From QHXQ01 sp036389375 (GTDB lineage: Bacteria > Acidobacteriota > Blastocatellia > Pyrinomonadales > Pyrinomonadaceae), in the NCBI GenBank assembly GCA_036389375.1, contig DASVQA010000078.1, forward strand, positions 1 through 64,000: 64,000 nucleotides of DNA, read 5' to 3'. The notes under the pieces were generated by a model that was not told the origin of the DNA, made no database searches, and saw nothing but the letters and a program-made list of their open reading frames with translations. Positions within the stretch are counted from its first letter, which is position 1. Every line of letters starts with the position of its first letter. Positions 15,783 to 25,700 of this stretch are shown one piece after another. Made by a program: the position numbers and the translations under genes.

Positions 15783-16296
15783 GTAATATGTTTGTAGAAA
15801 GCGGTCGCCGTGAGTATGAACCTCTCATGCTCAACGGCGACGCTCATCACTCAAACTGTGAGGGTGAGCAGCGCATCCGACCGTTGCCTTAAATTTTCAA
15901 AGACTAGAGAGCGCGCATCATAGCAGAAGCGCGGGCGGGTTTTCACCTGATGGGCTTCATAGGCTGGCCGGCGCGGCCATACGTGCCGCAATATAAGCAC
16001 CGCATCTTTGTTACGTGCCGGGCAGCGCCAACATTCGGGGTCGCCGCGCGCGGGCGTGATGATTTTTCACCGGAAACGGTTAATTGAAGTTAAGATAGGC
16101 GCGCAACCGGACGCGTGCGCGACGACGTGCGCCTGAGGGCACGTCGCGCACAGTTGCGGCTAAGCGCCGCATCGTCCGAGGTAGCGAGCAGCGGGGGACG
16201 AGCGAAGCGCTGATCTCAAATTCGAGTTTGAGATCGCAAAGGTGAGCAACTTTAGGCCGCTTAAGACCTCAAGTCACACGCTAGACCGCGAAAGCG
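15783..16296. other. Intergenic region with several stem-loops between the XRE and FHA regulators
   Basis: About 510 bases with no convincing gene. Visible structures: an imperfect hairpin at 15804-15841 (GTCGCCGT.../...ACGGCGAC with further pairing inside); a long interrupted inverted repeat at 16102-16158 (CGCAAC...GTTGCG outside, GTGCGCGAC...GTCGCGCAC inside, with a 3-base bulge); and a perfect 9-bp hairpin GATCTCAAA/TTTGAGATC at 16212-16235, 60 bases before the downstream ATG. Divergent promoters must lie here. The structures could be leader elements or a small RNA; no known riboswitch class was recognised. Confidence 0.45.
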
Positions 16297-18213
16297 ATGA
16301 AACCGCGACTGGTCTTCCTCAACGGGCCGCTCAAGGACACGGTGCATCCCCTGTCGGAGGGCGAGACTTCGCTCGGCCGCGCCGACGCAAATCAGATCAC
16401 GCTCGGCGATGCGACCGTCTCGCGCCGCCACTGCCAGATCAGTTGCGTGGCCGCAGAGTGTATGTTGACCGACCTCGACAGCACGAGCGGCACTTACGTC
16501 AACGGCGCGCGCGTCCGCACGCACACGCTCGCGCACGGCGAACAGGTCAGCATCGGCGGCGTGCGCTGCGTCTTTCTGCAACACGACGACGACCCGCGCC
16601 GCTTCGCGCAGCCCGTCCAACTGCACGAGCGCGACATGGTTTCAAGTTCGACCGTCCGCCTGCGCCCGGAAGATGCGCTCTACCTGCGCCCCGACCGCAT
16701 GCTGACCACGCTCCCGCCGCCCGCGCAGATGGCCCGCGACCTCGCGGCCCTCTTGAAACTCTGCACCACCATCAATGCCCTGCGCGACGCCGAAGCCTTG
16801 CAGCGCCACCTGCTCGAAACGATCTTCGAGGTCATCCCGGCCGAGCGCGGCGCGATCCTGCTGACGGGCGCGACGATGGAAGAGATCGTCTCGGTCTTCG
16901 GCTGGGAACGCACGCCGCCTGCCGTCTCGCCCGTACAGGTCAGCCGCACGATCAGCAAACAGGTCTTGCAGCAGGGCCTAGCGCTCCTCAGTAACGACGT
17001 GTTGGAGCGCACGGAGTTTTCCGGCGTTGTCAGCCTCGAAGCGACGCACACGCGCGGGTTGCTCTGCGTGCCGCTCACCTTGCGCGGGCGCGCGCTCGGC
17101 GTCATCTACCTGACGACTTCGGGCGCGCACCCCTTCAACGAAGACCACCTGCAACTGCTCACGGTCATGGCCGGCATCGCGGCGGTCGCGCTCGATAACG
17201 CGCGCCAGATCGATCAACTCGCGGGCGAGAACGAGCAACTGCGCGCCGCCGCCGGGCTAGAGCACGATCTAGTCGGTAACAGTCCGCGCCTGCACGCCGT
17301 CCGCCAGTTCATCGCGCGCGTCGCGCCGACCGATGCGACCGTCCTGATTCGCGGCGAGGCCGGCACGGGCAAGGAACTCGCGGCGCGTGCGCTCCATCGC
17401 AACAGCGTGCGCGCCGGCCGGGTCTTCGTCGCGCTCAACTGCGCGGCGATCACTGACGGTTTGATGGAGTCGGAACTGTTCGGGCACGAGCGCGGCGCGT
17501 TCGACGGTGCGGGCGCGCAGAAGCAGGGCAAGCTCGAACTCGCCGACGGCGGCACGCTCTTTCTCGACGAGGTGGGCGAACTTGCGCCGCCGCTTCAGGC
17601 GAAACTGCTGCGCGTCTTGCAGGAGCGTGAGTATGAGCGCGTCGGCGGCACGCGCCCGCTCAAGGTGGACGTGCGCGTGCTGGCCGCGACGAACAAAGAC
17701 TTACAGCAGACCATCACGGACGGCAGCTTTCGCGCCGACCTCTTCCAACGCCTCAACGTCGTCTCGTTCGAGATGCCGCCGCTGCGCGAACGCCGCGAAG
17801 ATATCCCCGTCCTCGCCACGCACTTCGTCCGCAAGTACGCCCTCAAGTGCAAACGCCGCGTGGCAGGCATCTCGCCGCCGGCCCTCGCGTGCCTGCGCGC
17901 CTACGACTGGCCCGGCAACGTGCGCGAACTTGAGAACGCCATCGAGCGCGCCGTCGTGCTCGGCGCAACCGAACTGCTCCTGCCCGAAGACCTGCCCGAA
18001 TCAATCCTCGAAGCCGCGCCGCTCAGCTCCGCAGGCACATCGCTCGCGCCCTACCACGAAGCGATCAAGCAGGCCAAGCGGCAGTTGATTAGCAACGCCA
18101 TCGAACAGTCCGGCGGCAGCTACACCGAAGCGGCGCGCCTGCTCGGCGTCCACCCGAACTATCTGCATCGTCTCGTCCGCAATCTAAACTTGAAATCGGC
18201 ACTGGCGAAATAA
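16297..18213 (+). CDS. FHA-GAF-AAA+ (sigma-54-activator-type) regulator with altered GAFTGA loop
   Basis: A 638-residue protein: FHA domain at about 5-95 (SLGRADANQI, SRRHCQIS, DSTSGTYVNG) for phosphothreonine binding; a GAF domain at about 145-305; an AAA+ domain at about 328-560 with Walker A GEAGTGKE (353-360) and Walker B GGTLFLDEVGE; and a C-terminal Fis-type HTH (SYTEAARLLGVHPNYLHRLVRNL). The sigma-54 contact loop reads GAFDGA at 400-405, not GAFTGA. The Thr is normally essential for sigma-54 engagement, so this protein may not activate sigma-54 in the usual way. No phosphoacceptor receiver domain is present; the input is probably a phosphorylated partner bound by FHA. It is monocistronic, preceded by the structured intergenic region. 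Confidence 0.9.
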   Translation: MKPRLVFLNGPLKDTVHPLSEGETSLGRADANQITLGDATVSRRHCQISCVAAECMLTDLDSTSGTYVNGARVRTHTLAHGEQVSIGGVRCVFLQHDDDPRRFAQPVQLHERDMVSSSTVRLRPEDALYLRPDRMLTTLPPPAQMARDLAALLKLCTTINALRDAEALQRHLLETIFEVIPAERGAILLTGATMEEIVSVFGWERTPPAVSPVQVSRTISKQVLQQGLALLSNDVLERTEFSGVVSLEATHTRGLLCVPLTLRGRALGVIYLTTSGAHPFNEDHLQLLTVMAGIAAVALDNARQIDQLAGENEQLRAAAGLEHDLVGNSPRLHAVRQFIARVAPTDATVLIRGEAGTGKELAARALHRNSVRAGRVFVALNCAAITDGLMESELFGHERGAFDGAGAQKQGKLELADGGTLFLDEVGELAPPLQAKLLRVLQEREYERVGGTRPLKVDVRVLAATNKDLQQTITDGSFRADLFQRLNVVSFEMPPLRERREDIPVLATHFVRKYALKCKRRVAGISPPALACLRAYDWPGNVRELENAIERAVVLGATELLLPEDLPESILEAAPLSSAGTSLAPYHEAIKQAKRQLISNAIEQSGGSYTEAARLLGVHPNYLHRLVRNLNLKSALAK

Positions 18214-18384
18214 GCGCGCGGTTTAACCCACGCGTCCCGCGCGCGCTTTGTTCGCTTGCGCGACTAAGTCCGACACACCGCTCGCTATAAAAACCGGCGC
18301 GCGTCTGTTAGTATGGCGGCGCTTTTCTCACGGAACGCGCGGGGCGCGACCAGAAGACAATCTCAGATCAGGAGACAAATCACG

Positions 18385-19440
18385 ATGGGGTTGGAGTTGC
18401 ACACGGAGCATCTCTCGCTGGACTTCCTGCGCGTCTGCGAGGCGGCGGCCATTGCGGCGGCGCGCACGATGGGGCAGGGCGACCGCAAATACTCCGATCA
18501 GGTCGCGGTCGAAGCGATGCGCGAGACGATGGACACCGTGCCCATGCGCGGGCGCATCGTCATCGGTGAAGGCGAGCGCGACGAAGCGCCGATGCTCTTT
18601 ATCGGCGAGCAGGTGGGCAAGGGCGCGCATCGCACCGACGGCGATCAGGAGTTTGAAGAACTGCACCCGGAGGTGGACATCGCCGTTGACCCGCTCGAAG
18701 GCACGAACCTGTGCGCGCTCGGGGCGAATAACGCCATCGCCGTCCTCGCGGCGGCCGAGCGCGGCGGCCTCTTGAACGCGCCGGACATCTACATGGACAA
18801 GATCGTGGTCGGCCCCTCGGCGCGCGGCGCGATTGACATAGATGCGCCGGTTAAAGAGAACCTCGCGGCGATTGCGAAAAGTCTGGGGCGCGACGTGGAC
18901 GATCTGACCGTCATCGTGCTCGACCGCCCGCGCCACAAGCAGTTGATCGCCGACGTGCGCTCGGCCGGCGCGCGCATCCGGCTCATCTCCGACGGCGATC
19001 TCTCCGCCGGCATCTCGGCGGCGGTCGCCGGCACAAACATTCACGCGCTTATGGGCATCGGCGGCGCACCCGAAGGCGTGCTGACGGCGGCCGCGCTCAA
19101 GTGTCTGAACGGCGAGATGCAGGCGCGGCTCTGCTTCGACCACGAACGGCTCGGCGTGGACAGCGATAAAGTGCCGCCCCGTGATGAGGTGCTGGCGCGG
19201 CTCGAAGAGATGGGCATTAGCGACCCCGACAAAGTTTATAAGACCGAAGACCTCGCGCCCGGCAAGAAGATCATCTTCGCCGCGACCGGCGTGACCGACG
19301 GCGCGCTGCTCAAAGGCGTCCGCCTCTTCGGCGCAGGCAAGCGCACACACTCGCTCGTCATGACCACCGAAGCGCGCCACATACGCTTCATAGACACCGT
19401 CCACGTCGAAGGCGGCCCCGACACGGTGATCAGGTTTTAG
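18385..19440 (+). CDS. glpX: Fructose-1,6-bisphosphatase class II
   Basis: A 351-residue GlpX-type fructose-1,6-bisphosphatase, which removes the 1-phosphate in gluconeogenesis in the cytoplasm. Family signatures: the N-terminal TEHLSLDFLRVCEAAAIAAAR, the acidic metal-binding GEGERDEAPML, and VDPLEGTNL, then IGGAPEGVLTAAALKCL and ATGVTDGALLKGV. Length matches the family. The ATG at 18385 follows AGGAGA by about 9 bases; 24 further upstream in-frame codons are not supported. No class I enzyme is seen in the window, so this may be the organism's main FBPase (inference). Confidence 0.95.
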   Translation: MGLELHTEHLSLDFLRVCEAAAIAAARTMGQGDRKYSDQVAVEAMRETMDTVPMRGRIVIGEGERDEAPMLFIGEQVGKGAHRTDGDQEFEELHPEVDIAVDPLEGTNLCALGANNAIAVLAAAERGGLLNAPDIYMDKIVVGPSARGAIDIDAPVKENLAAIAKSLGRDVDDLTVIVLDRPRHKQLIADVRSAGARIRLISDGDLSAGISAAVAGTNIHALMGIGGAPEGVLTAAALKCLNGEMQARLCFDHERLGVDSDKVPPRDEVLARLEEMGISDPDKVYKTEDLAPGKKIIFAATGVTDGALLKGVRLFGAGKRTHSLVMTTEARHIRFIDTVHVEGGPDTVIRF

Positions 19441-19536
19441 GGCTGACGGGTGGAGTGGTGCGGGATGAAAAAGAACTGAGGCAACTGCGCTTTACCTGTT
19501 CATTCTTCATCCCACATCTCTCATCCCTTCACATTT

Positions 19537-20115
19537 ATGCGTGCGGGAATTGAACATTACGTGCCACAGTCCGGGCCGGGCGGCGTGACGCGGGCGCGGG
19601 CGTGGATGGTGTGGAGCGCGTGCGCGTTCGGCGCGTGCGTGTGGCTTGGTTTGAGCGCATGCGCGCCCTGGGCGCGGGCGCATGGACACGAGGCGCTGGC
19701 GACGACGCTCTATCAGATGTTCGGCGTGGTCTGTCACCAACTGCCCGCGCGTTCGTTCTATTTGGCCGGCGCGCCGTTGGCGGTCTGCGCGCGCTGCTTC
19801 GGTCTCTACGCTGGTTTCGCGTTGGGCGTGCTCGGCTATCCGCTTGTGCGGCCGGTGCGGCAGACACACGGCCCCGCGCGGCGCTGGCTGGTGCTGGCTC
19901 TGCTGCCGACCTGCGTTGACTTCGCGCTCGGCGTCACGGGGCTGTGGGCGAACACGCACACGTCGCGGGCGCTGACGGGTGCGCTGTTCGGCGCGGTGGC
20001 GGCTTGCTACGTCGTGCCGGGGTTGGTTGATTTGAGTCGGCGCATGTGGCCGCGCCGCATGAATGAATACGCACGCAGGCCATCACTTTCGACTTCCGAG
20101 GGCATAGCTGAATGA
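19537..20115 (+). CDS. DUF2085 family membrane protein
   Basis: A 192-residue integral membrane protein with about four transmembrane helices. The DUF2085 signature is clear: VVCHQLPARSF, then VCARCFGLYAGFALG. The conserved Cys/His positions (CHQ, CARC) suggest metal or haem binding or a redox role, but the family is uncharacterised. The stop overlaps the ATG of the next gene by four bases (ATGA), so the two are translationally coupled. No good Shine-Dalgarno sequence precedes the chosen ATG. The C-terminal 25 residues are basic and cytoplasmic-looking. Confidence 0.85.
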   Translation: MRAGIEHYVPQSGPGGVTRARAWMVWSACAFGACVWLGLSACAPWARAHGHEALATTLYQMFGVVCHQLPARSFYLAGAPLAVCARCFGLYAGFALGVLGYPLVRPVRQTHGPARRWLVLALLPTCVDFALGVTGLWANTHTSRALTGALFGAVAACYVVPGLVDLSRRMWPRRMNEYARRPSLSTSEGIAE

Positions 20116-20753
20116 ACAACAAGCTGAGGCCGGCGCTAATTGGCGGCGTCACGTTGGGACTGTTGTCGGCGATTCCGTTTGTGAGCGCCGTCAATATGTG
20201 CTGTTGCGCGTGGATACTGATGGGCGGCGCGCTCGCCTCTTATCTCTATATCAAACAATCGCCGACGCCCGTCTCAAGCGGCGAGGGCGCACAGTTGGGG
20301 TTGTTGACGGGCGTGGTGGGCGCAATCGTCCTGTTGGTGGTCGGCATCCCGCTCGGTCTGCTCGTCGGCGATGCGACGAGCGTCATCGTCTTGAAATTCC
20401 TCGACAGTTTCAACCCGCAGGTGGCGGAACAGGTGCGGCAGCAGGTCGAGGCGGCGCAGCACATGCCGCTCAGCCAGCGGCTCCCGCAGATCATCGGCTC
20501 GTCCGTGCTGAGCGCCATCGTCACCGTTATTTTTGCGACGCTCGGCGGCCTACTCGGCGTCGCGCTCTTTGAGAAGCGCAAGGCCGAGCCGGGCGCTGGC
20601 GGTGCGATGGGCGTGCCGCCCCCGCCGCCCACAGGCTTTGGCGCGCCGCCCACCACGCCCTTTGCGCCGCCCGTGCAACCACCGCCACCGCCGCCGCAAT
20701 CACACGCGGGCGACGTTGACGGCAGCACGAGTGCGGAGCAGGAGGAACGGTAA
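20112..20753 (+). CDS. Membrane protein with Pro-rich cytoplasmic tail
   Basis: A 213-residue protein with three to four hydrophobic segments (about 8-26, 30-46, 58-85 and 132-156) and a C-terminal Pro/Ala/Gly-rich tail ending in an acidic stretch. A CCC triplet (NMCCCAW) lies at the end of the first helix. It is reminiscent of uncharacterised acidobacterial proteins with a DUF4199-like layout, but I would not name a family. It overlaps the DUF2085 gene by four bases, implying a shared function or complex. Confidence 0.65.
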   Translation: MNNKLRPALIGGVTLGLLSAIPFVSAVNMCCCAWILMGGALASYLYIKQSPTPVSSGEGAQLGLLTGVVGAIVLLVVGIPLGLLVGDATSVIVLKFLDSFNPQVAEQVRQQVEAAQHMPLSQRLPQIIGSSVLSAIVTVIFATLGGLLGVALFEKRKAEPGAGGAMGVPPPPPTGFGAPPTTPFAPPVQPPPPPPQSHAGDVDGSTSAEQEER

Positions 20754-20814
20754 GGGACGCGCCGGGTTTGAATGTGCGGCGGTTGTTCGTTAAAATGTGC
20801 GGCGTCAAACGAGG

Positions 20815-20848
20815 GCAGCGTCTCGCGGTTTAAGACGCTGCTCATTTT
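20815..20848 (+). terminator. Probable terminator
   Basis: A perfect 9-bp stem GCAGCGTCT/AGACGCTGC (20815-20823 with 20833-20841) with a 9-base loop is followed by TCATTTTG. It lies 62 bases after the membrane-protein gene and ahead of the glycosyltransferase gene. Confidence 0.65.
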
Positions 20849-20906
20849 GTGTGCGGCGATGACGACCGGCGCGGTTCGACCGGCGTAGAGGAGTTCTTAA
20901 GGCACG

Positions 20907-22556
20907 ATGCTTTCTTCCGAAGTTATACTGACCCACACCTACTGCGGCGACATAGCCCTCGGCAGCAAGTGCCCGGACGTGCTGCTGCGCGAACACGTCG
21001 AAGTGTTCTGGCAGACCGCGGCCAACATCAGCCCGCTCTATCGCCTCGACGCGTTCGACTACGCCGTGCTCATCTTCTATTTCACGATCCTCGTCATCCT
21101 CGCCATCTACGGCGCATACCGCATCAAGCAGGTCACGGACTTCTGGCGCTATCGTCGGCTGCAACCGCGCCCGCACAGCCACTTCGCAGAGGACGCGCTG
21201 CCGCATATCACCGTCCAACTGCCACTCTTTAATGAACTCTACGTCGTCGAGCGGCTCCTGCGCGCCGTGACCGCGATTGACTATCCGCGCGCGCGTTTGC
21301 AGATTCAAGTGCTTGACGATTCGACCGACGAGACGCAGGAACTCGGGCGCAGGACGGTCGCGGCTTACGCCCGCGCGGGCTTCGACATCGAATACGTGCA
21401 TCGCACCGACCGCACGGGCTTCAAGGCGGGCGCGTTGGAGAACGGTCTTAAAACCGCGAAGGGCGAACTCGTCGCCATCTTCGACGCGGACTTCGTGCCC
21501 AAGCCCGATTGCTTACGCAAACTCGTCCACTTCTTCACCGACCCGCTCGTTGGTTGCGCGCAGATGCGCTGGTCGCACATCAACGGCACGTACAATCTCC
21601 TGACGCGCCTGCAAACCATCATGCTCGACGGGCATTTCGTCGTCGAGCAGACCGTCCGCAACCGCACCGGCGGCTTCTTCAATTTCAACGGCACGGCGGG
21701 CATCTGGCGCAGGCGCGCGATTGAACTCAGTGGCGGCTGGCAGCACGACACGCTGACGGAAGATACCGATCTTAGTTTCCGCGCGCAGTTGATGGGCTGG
21801 CGCTTCGTCTATCTGCTGGACGAGGACGCGCCCGCCGAGATTCCCGTCGAGATCAACGCCTTCAAGGCGCAGCAGCGTCGCTGGGCGAAGGGCGTCATGC
21901 AGGTCGGCATCAAACTCTACCCGCGCATCTGGGGTTCGCCCTTGCCGCTGCGCGTCAAGCTTGAGATGTTCTTCCGGCTGACGGGCAACATCAGCTACCC
22001 GTTGATGATCGTGGCGAGCTTCCTGCAATTCCCGCTGCTGCTCGTCCGCTACAATCAGGGCTTCTATCACCTGATGGCGTTCGACGTGCCGCTGCTGTTT
22101 TTCTCCACCGTCTCGGTCGTACTCTTCTACGGCTCGGCCGTCTGGTATCTGGACGAGCGCCGCACCAAGCGTCTTTTGCATCTGCCGCTTGTGATGGCCA
22201 TCGGCATCGGGCTCGCGTTCTCGAACGCGCGCGCCGTTCTGGAAGCATTGTTCGGCGTCAAATCCGAGTTTGTGCGGACGCCGAAATATAAGGTTGAACA
22301 GACGAGCGATGCGACGTGGAAAGTGAAGAAGTACAAACGCAAGCGGGGTTGGCTGCCGCTCCTGGAACTCAGTTTCGCCGTCTACTTCCTGCTCGCCGTC
22401 ATCTACGCCATCCACATGAGGCTGTGGGGCACGATCCCTTTCCTCGCGCTCTTTCTCTTCGGCTACGGCTACATGGGCACGATGAGCCTGCTGCAAACCG
22501 CGAGCGGGCAACGCCTGCAAGCTTTGTGGCGGCCCGTCGTCGCGCGCCGCGCCTGA
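20907..22556 (+). CDS. Family 2 glycosyltransferase, cellulose-synthase-like
   Basis: A 549-residue processive-type GT2. One membrane helix (about 53-70) precedes the catalytic domain: the nucleotide-sugar-binding DDST near 131, D193-A-D195, T284-E285-D286 and the Q322-Q-R-R-W326 motif that marks processive beta-glycan synthases. Several C-terminal membrane helices (about 355-380, 390-425 and 485-535) would form the translocation channel. The related acidobacterial and chloroflexal group (BcsA-like, including glucomannan or unknown polysaccharide synthases) has no PilZ domain, and none is seen here. The product is an extracellular or cell-wall polysaccharide, not identifiable from sequence. 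The first 50 residues are unusual and Cys-containing. No bcsB or other synthase partner is adjacent. Confidence 0.9.
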   Translation: MLSSEVILTHTYCGDIALGSKCPDVLLREHVEVFWQTAANISPLYRLDAFDYAVLIFYFTILVILAIYGAYRIKQVTDFWRYRRLQPRPHSHFAEDALPHITVQLPLFNELYVVERLLRAVTAIDYPRARLQIQVLDDSTDETQELGRRTVAAYARAGFDIEYVHRTDRTGFKAGALENGLKTAKGELVAIFDADFVPKPDCLRKLVHFFTDPLVGCAQMRWSHINGTYNLLTRLQTIMLDGHFVVEQTVRNRTGGFFNFNGTAGIWRRRAIELSGGWQHDTLTEDTDLSFRAQLMGWRFVYLLDEDAPAEIPVEINAFKAQQRRWAKGVMQVGIKLYPRIWGSPLPLRVKLEMFFRLTGNISYPLMIVASFLQFPLLLVRYNQGFYHLMAFDVPLLFFSTVSVVLFYGSAVWYLDERRTKRLLHLPLVMAIGIGLAFSNARAVLEALFGVKSEFVRTPKYKVEQTSDATWKVKKYKRKRGWLPLLELSFAVYFLLAVIYAIHMRLWGTIPFLALFLFGYGYMGTMSLLQTASGQRLQALWRPVVARRA

Positions 22557-22586
22557 AGCGCTTCAGCAAAATTAACCATCAAGCTG

Positions 22587-22631
22587 CCAGCCGCACTAAG
22601 CTGATCAACTGATCCAGCTTAGTGCGGCTGG
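22587..22631 (+). terminator. Large perfect hairpin after the glycosyltransferase gene
   Basis: CCAGCCGCACTAAGCTG (22587-22603) pairs fully with CAGCTTAGTGCGGCTGG (22615-22631), a 17-bp stem with an 11-base loop. There is no T run, so it is either a factor-assisted or bidirectional transcript end, or an mRNA-protecting structure. Confidence 0.6.
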
Positions 22632-22657
22632 TGTCTGCGCGGTTAAACTGCTCCGGC

Positions 22658-22687
22658 TTGACCACGCGCTGCCGCGCCGACTATATT
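22658..22687 (+). promoter_or_regulatory. Sigma-70-type promoter for the TonB-dependent receptor gene
   Basis: TTGACC (5 of 6 to consensus, 22658-22663), an 18-base spacer and TATATT (5 of 6, 22682-22687). The expected transcript begins about 95 bases before the receptor ATG. Confidence 0.65.
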
Positions 22688-22788
22688 CTCGCTTCCACAT
22701 GCCGTGAACCAGACGGCCTCCGATAGTATTTCCAACCAGTTTAATTGCGCTCACCAGCCAGCGCACGCCCGCTCGTTGAAAGGATATT

Positions 22789-25700
22789 ATGACGACAAAA
22801 CTCTGCCTCCGGCTCTGCTTGTTGTGTCTCGCTTTATGCTGCACTGCCGCTCTGACCCGCGCGCAATCGCAGGCGACAACCGGCGACATCGAAGGGCGCG
22901 TGCTCGATCCGAACGGCGCGGCCGTGCCCAACGCAACCGTCACGGCCAAGAATCAACAGACGGGCCTCGAAAAGTCCGTCACGTCCGACGAGGAAGGCAT
23001 CTATCGCATCATCCTGCTGCCGCCCGGCCCTTACACCGTCAGCGCCTCAGGCGTGCAGGGCTTCCAGCCGACCAACTTGCAGAACGTCACCGTCACGGTC
23101 GGCGGCAAGACCACGCTCGACATTAGCCTGTCGGTGAGCGGCGCAAACATTGACGTGACCGTGACGGCGGAAGCGCCCGTCGTCGAAACGACGCGCACGT
23201 CCGTCTCAACCACCGTCAACCAGCGCGCCATCGAGAATCTGCCCGTCAACGGGCGCAACTATCTCGACTTCGCCACGCTCACGCCCGGCGTCATCCGCGA
23301 CCAGAACCGCGAAGGCGACCTCTCCGTCGGCGGGCAAAAGGGCACGCTCAACAGCCTGCAAGTTGACGGCGTGGATAATAACAACACCTTCTTCGGGCAG
23401 TCCTTCGGCCGGACGGGCGTGCGCCCGCCTTATCAGTTCTCGGAAGAGTCCGTGCAGGAGTTTCAGGTCAACCAGAACGGTTTTTCGGCCGAGTTCGGGC
23501 GCGCCGGCGGCGCGGTCATCAACGTCGTCACCAAGTCGGGCACGAACGAATTTCATGGCGGCGCGTTCGAGTATTTCCGCGACGAGGCGTTGAACGCCAA
23601 CACGCCGCAGAACAAGGCGACGCAGTTCCAGCGCGGGCTGCTGAACCGCCGCCCGCCCTTGCAGATTCACCAGTTCGGCGGGCGCATCGGCGGCCCGCTC
23701 AAACGCGACAAGGCGTTCTTCTTTTTCACCTACGACGGGCAGCGCCAGAATCTGCCCAACCCGCTCGACCCGCCCGGCCTCTTCGCGCAGCCCGCCGCCA
23801 CGCAGGCGCTGCTTGTGCCGCGCCTCGGCAACTATCAGGTCAACCGCGATCAGGACGTTTATCTCGTCAAGACCGACATCAACATAGACCGCGACAATCA
23901 ACTGACGCTGCGCTTCAACCGGCAGAACTTCACGGGCCAGAACAACGAGTTTACCGGCTCGCTCGGCGCGGAGGAGCACTCCGGTGATAGTCTCGCCATC
24001 ACGACGACTATCTCCGGCACGCTCACCTCGACGCTCACGCCAAAGGTCATCAACGAGTTTCGCTTCCAGCTTGCGCGCGACCGCGAGCCGGGCACGGCCA
24101 ACTCAGACTTACCCGAGACGCAGATCAACACCGGCGCGGGCAATCTGCTCCTGGGGCGCAACAACTTCAGCCCGCGCGAGACCACGATCCGGCGCGGGCA
24201 GTTGATTGACAACGTCTCCTACGCGCACGGCGCGCAGAACTTCAAGTTCGGCGTGGACGCTAATCTCGATCAGATTTTCAACTTCTTCCCCGGCTTCTTC
24301 TCCGGGCAATACTCCTTCAACTCCTACGCCGATTTCGTCGCCAATCGCCCCTCCACCTTCACGCAACGCTTCGGGCTGCCCGGCACGCAGGGCGCGACCA
24401 CGCACCCCAACAGCACCGACCTCGCCTTCTTCGCGCAGGACGACTGGCGCGTGCGCCCCAAACTGACGCTCAATCTCGGCCTGCGCTACGACAACCAATT
24501 TCTCGCGCGCCCGCCGATTCAGAACACCGACCCGGCGCTCCTGGCGGCCGGGCTTGACACGAGTCGCGGCGTCTCCGACTACAACAACTTCGGGCCGCGC
24601 GCCGGCTTCAGCTACGCGCCCGACCAGAAGACCGTCATACGCGGCGGCTACGGCATCTTCTACGGGCGCACGACCTCGATCATGCTCGGCACGGTGCATT
24701 CCGGCAACGGCATCCAGACGACCGGCATCACCATCACCGGCACGGCCAACATCGCCGCCGCCGGGCTTGTCTATCCGGCCATCTTCCCCACGATCCCGTC
24801 CGGTTTCACGCCGCCGAACCCCGACCTCTTCATCTTCGCGCGCGACTACGCGCAGCCCTACATACAACAGGGGCGCATTGGCGTCGAGCGCGAGATCATG
24901 CGGAACACGAGTCTGGCCGTCACCTATCTCTACTTTAAGGGCGTACACCTGTCGCGCACGCGCGACATAAACTTGGGTGCGCCCGTTGACACGCCGGCCG
25001 TCAGCGAAGACGGTAGCGCCAGCTTCACCGTCCGTCGCTTCCCCGGCTCGTCGTTCGCCTCGAACGCGCCGCTCCGGCCCTTTACGCGCTACGGGCGCAT
25101 CAGCCTCTTCGAGTCCACCGCCAACTCGCGCTACAACGGTCTGGCCGTTCAACTGCAACGCCGCTTCGCACGCGGGCTACAGTTTCTCGCCGCTTACACG
25201 CTCTCCTCAGCGAAGGACGACAAGCCCGACCAGACTTCGGTCGTGCCCAACGGCGGCGACGATTTCAAGGTGGCGCAGAACTCCTTCGACCTGCGCGACG
25301 AGTGGAGCTACTCGGATGCCGACCAGCGCCACCGCTTCGTCTTCAGTCCCGTCTATCAAACGGGTACGTTTACGCGCAGCGACAACCCGTTCGTGCGCGC
25401 CCTGCTGAGCGACTACACCTTCTCCGGCATCGTGCAGTTGCAGTCCGGCTTCCGCTACTCGGCGCAGATCGGCGCGGACATAAACCGCGACGGCAACTCG
25501 CGCAACGACCGCGTGCCGGGCACGCGCCGCAACCAGTTCACCTCGCCCAACGTCTATCAGGTGGACGCGCGCATCCAGCGCACCGTGCCGCTCGGCGGCG
25601 AGAACATGCACCTGCGCTTCATCCTCGAAGGCTTCAACCTCTTCAATCGCGCCAACGTCGGTCTCGCGCCCGGCGGCGGTTATTTCTCGTTCGTCAACAT

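Noticed and set aside
16242..16994. 250-codon plus-strand frame at the start of the FHA regulator gene
   Set aside because: Shifted-frame shadow of the FHA-GAF protein; Arg/Pro/His-rich with no domain.
18328..19404. 358-codon minus-strand frame opposite glpX
   Set aside because: Shadow of a complete GlpX gene, with no motif of its own.
21513..22520. 335-codon minus-strand frame opposite the GT2 gene
   Set aside because: Antisense composition; the plus-strand frame carries all GT2 motifs.
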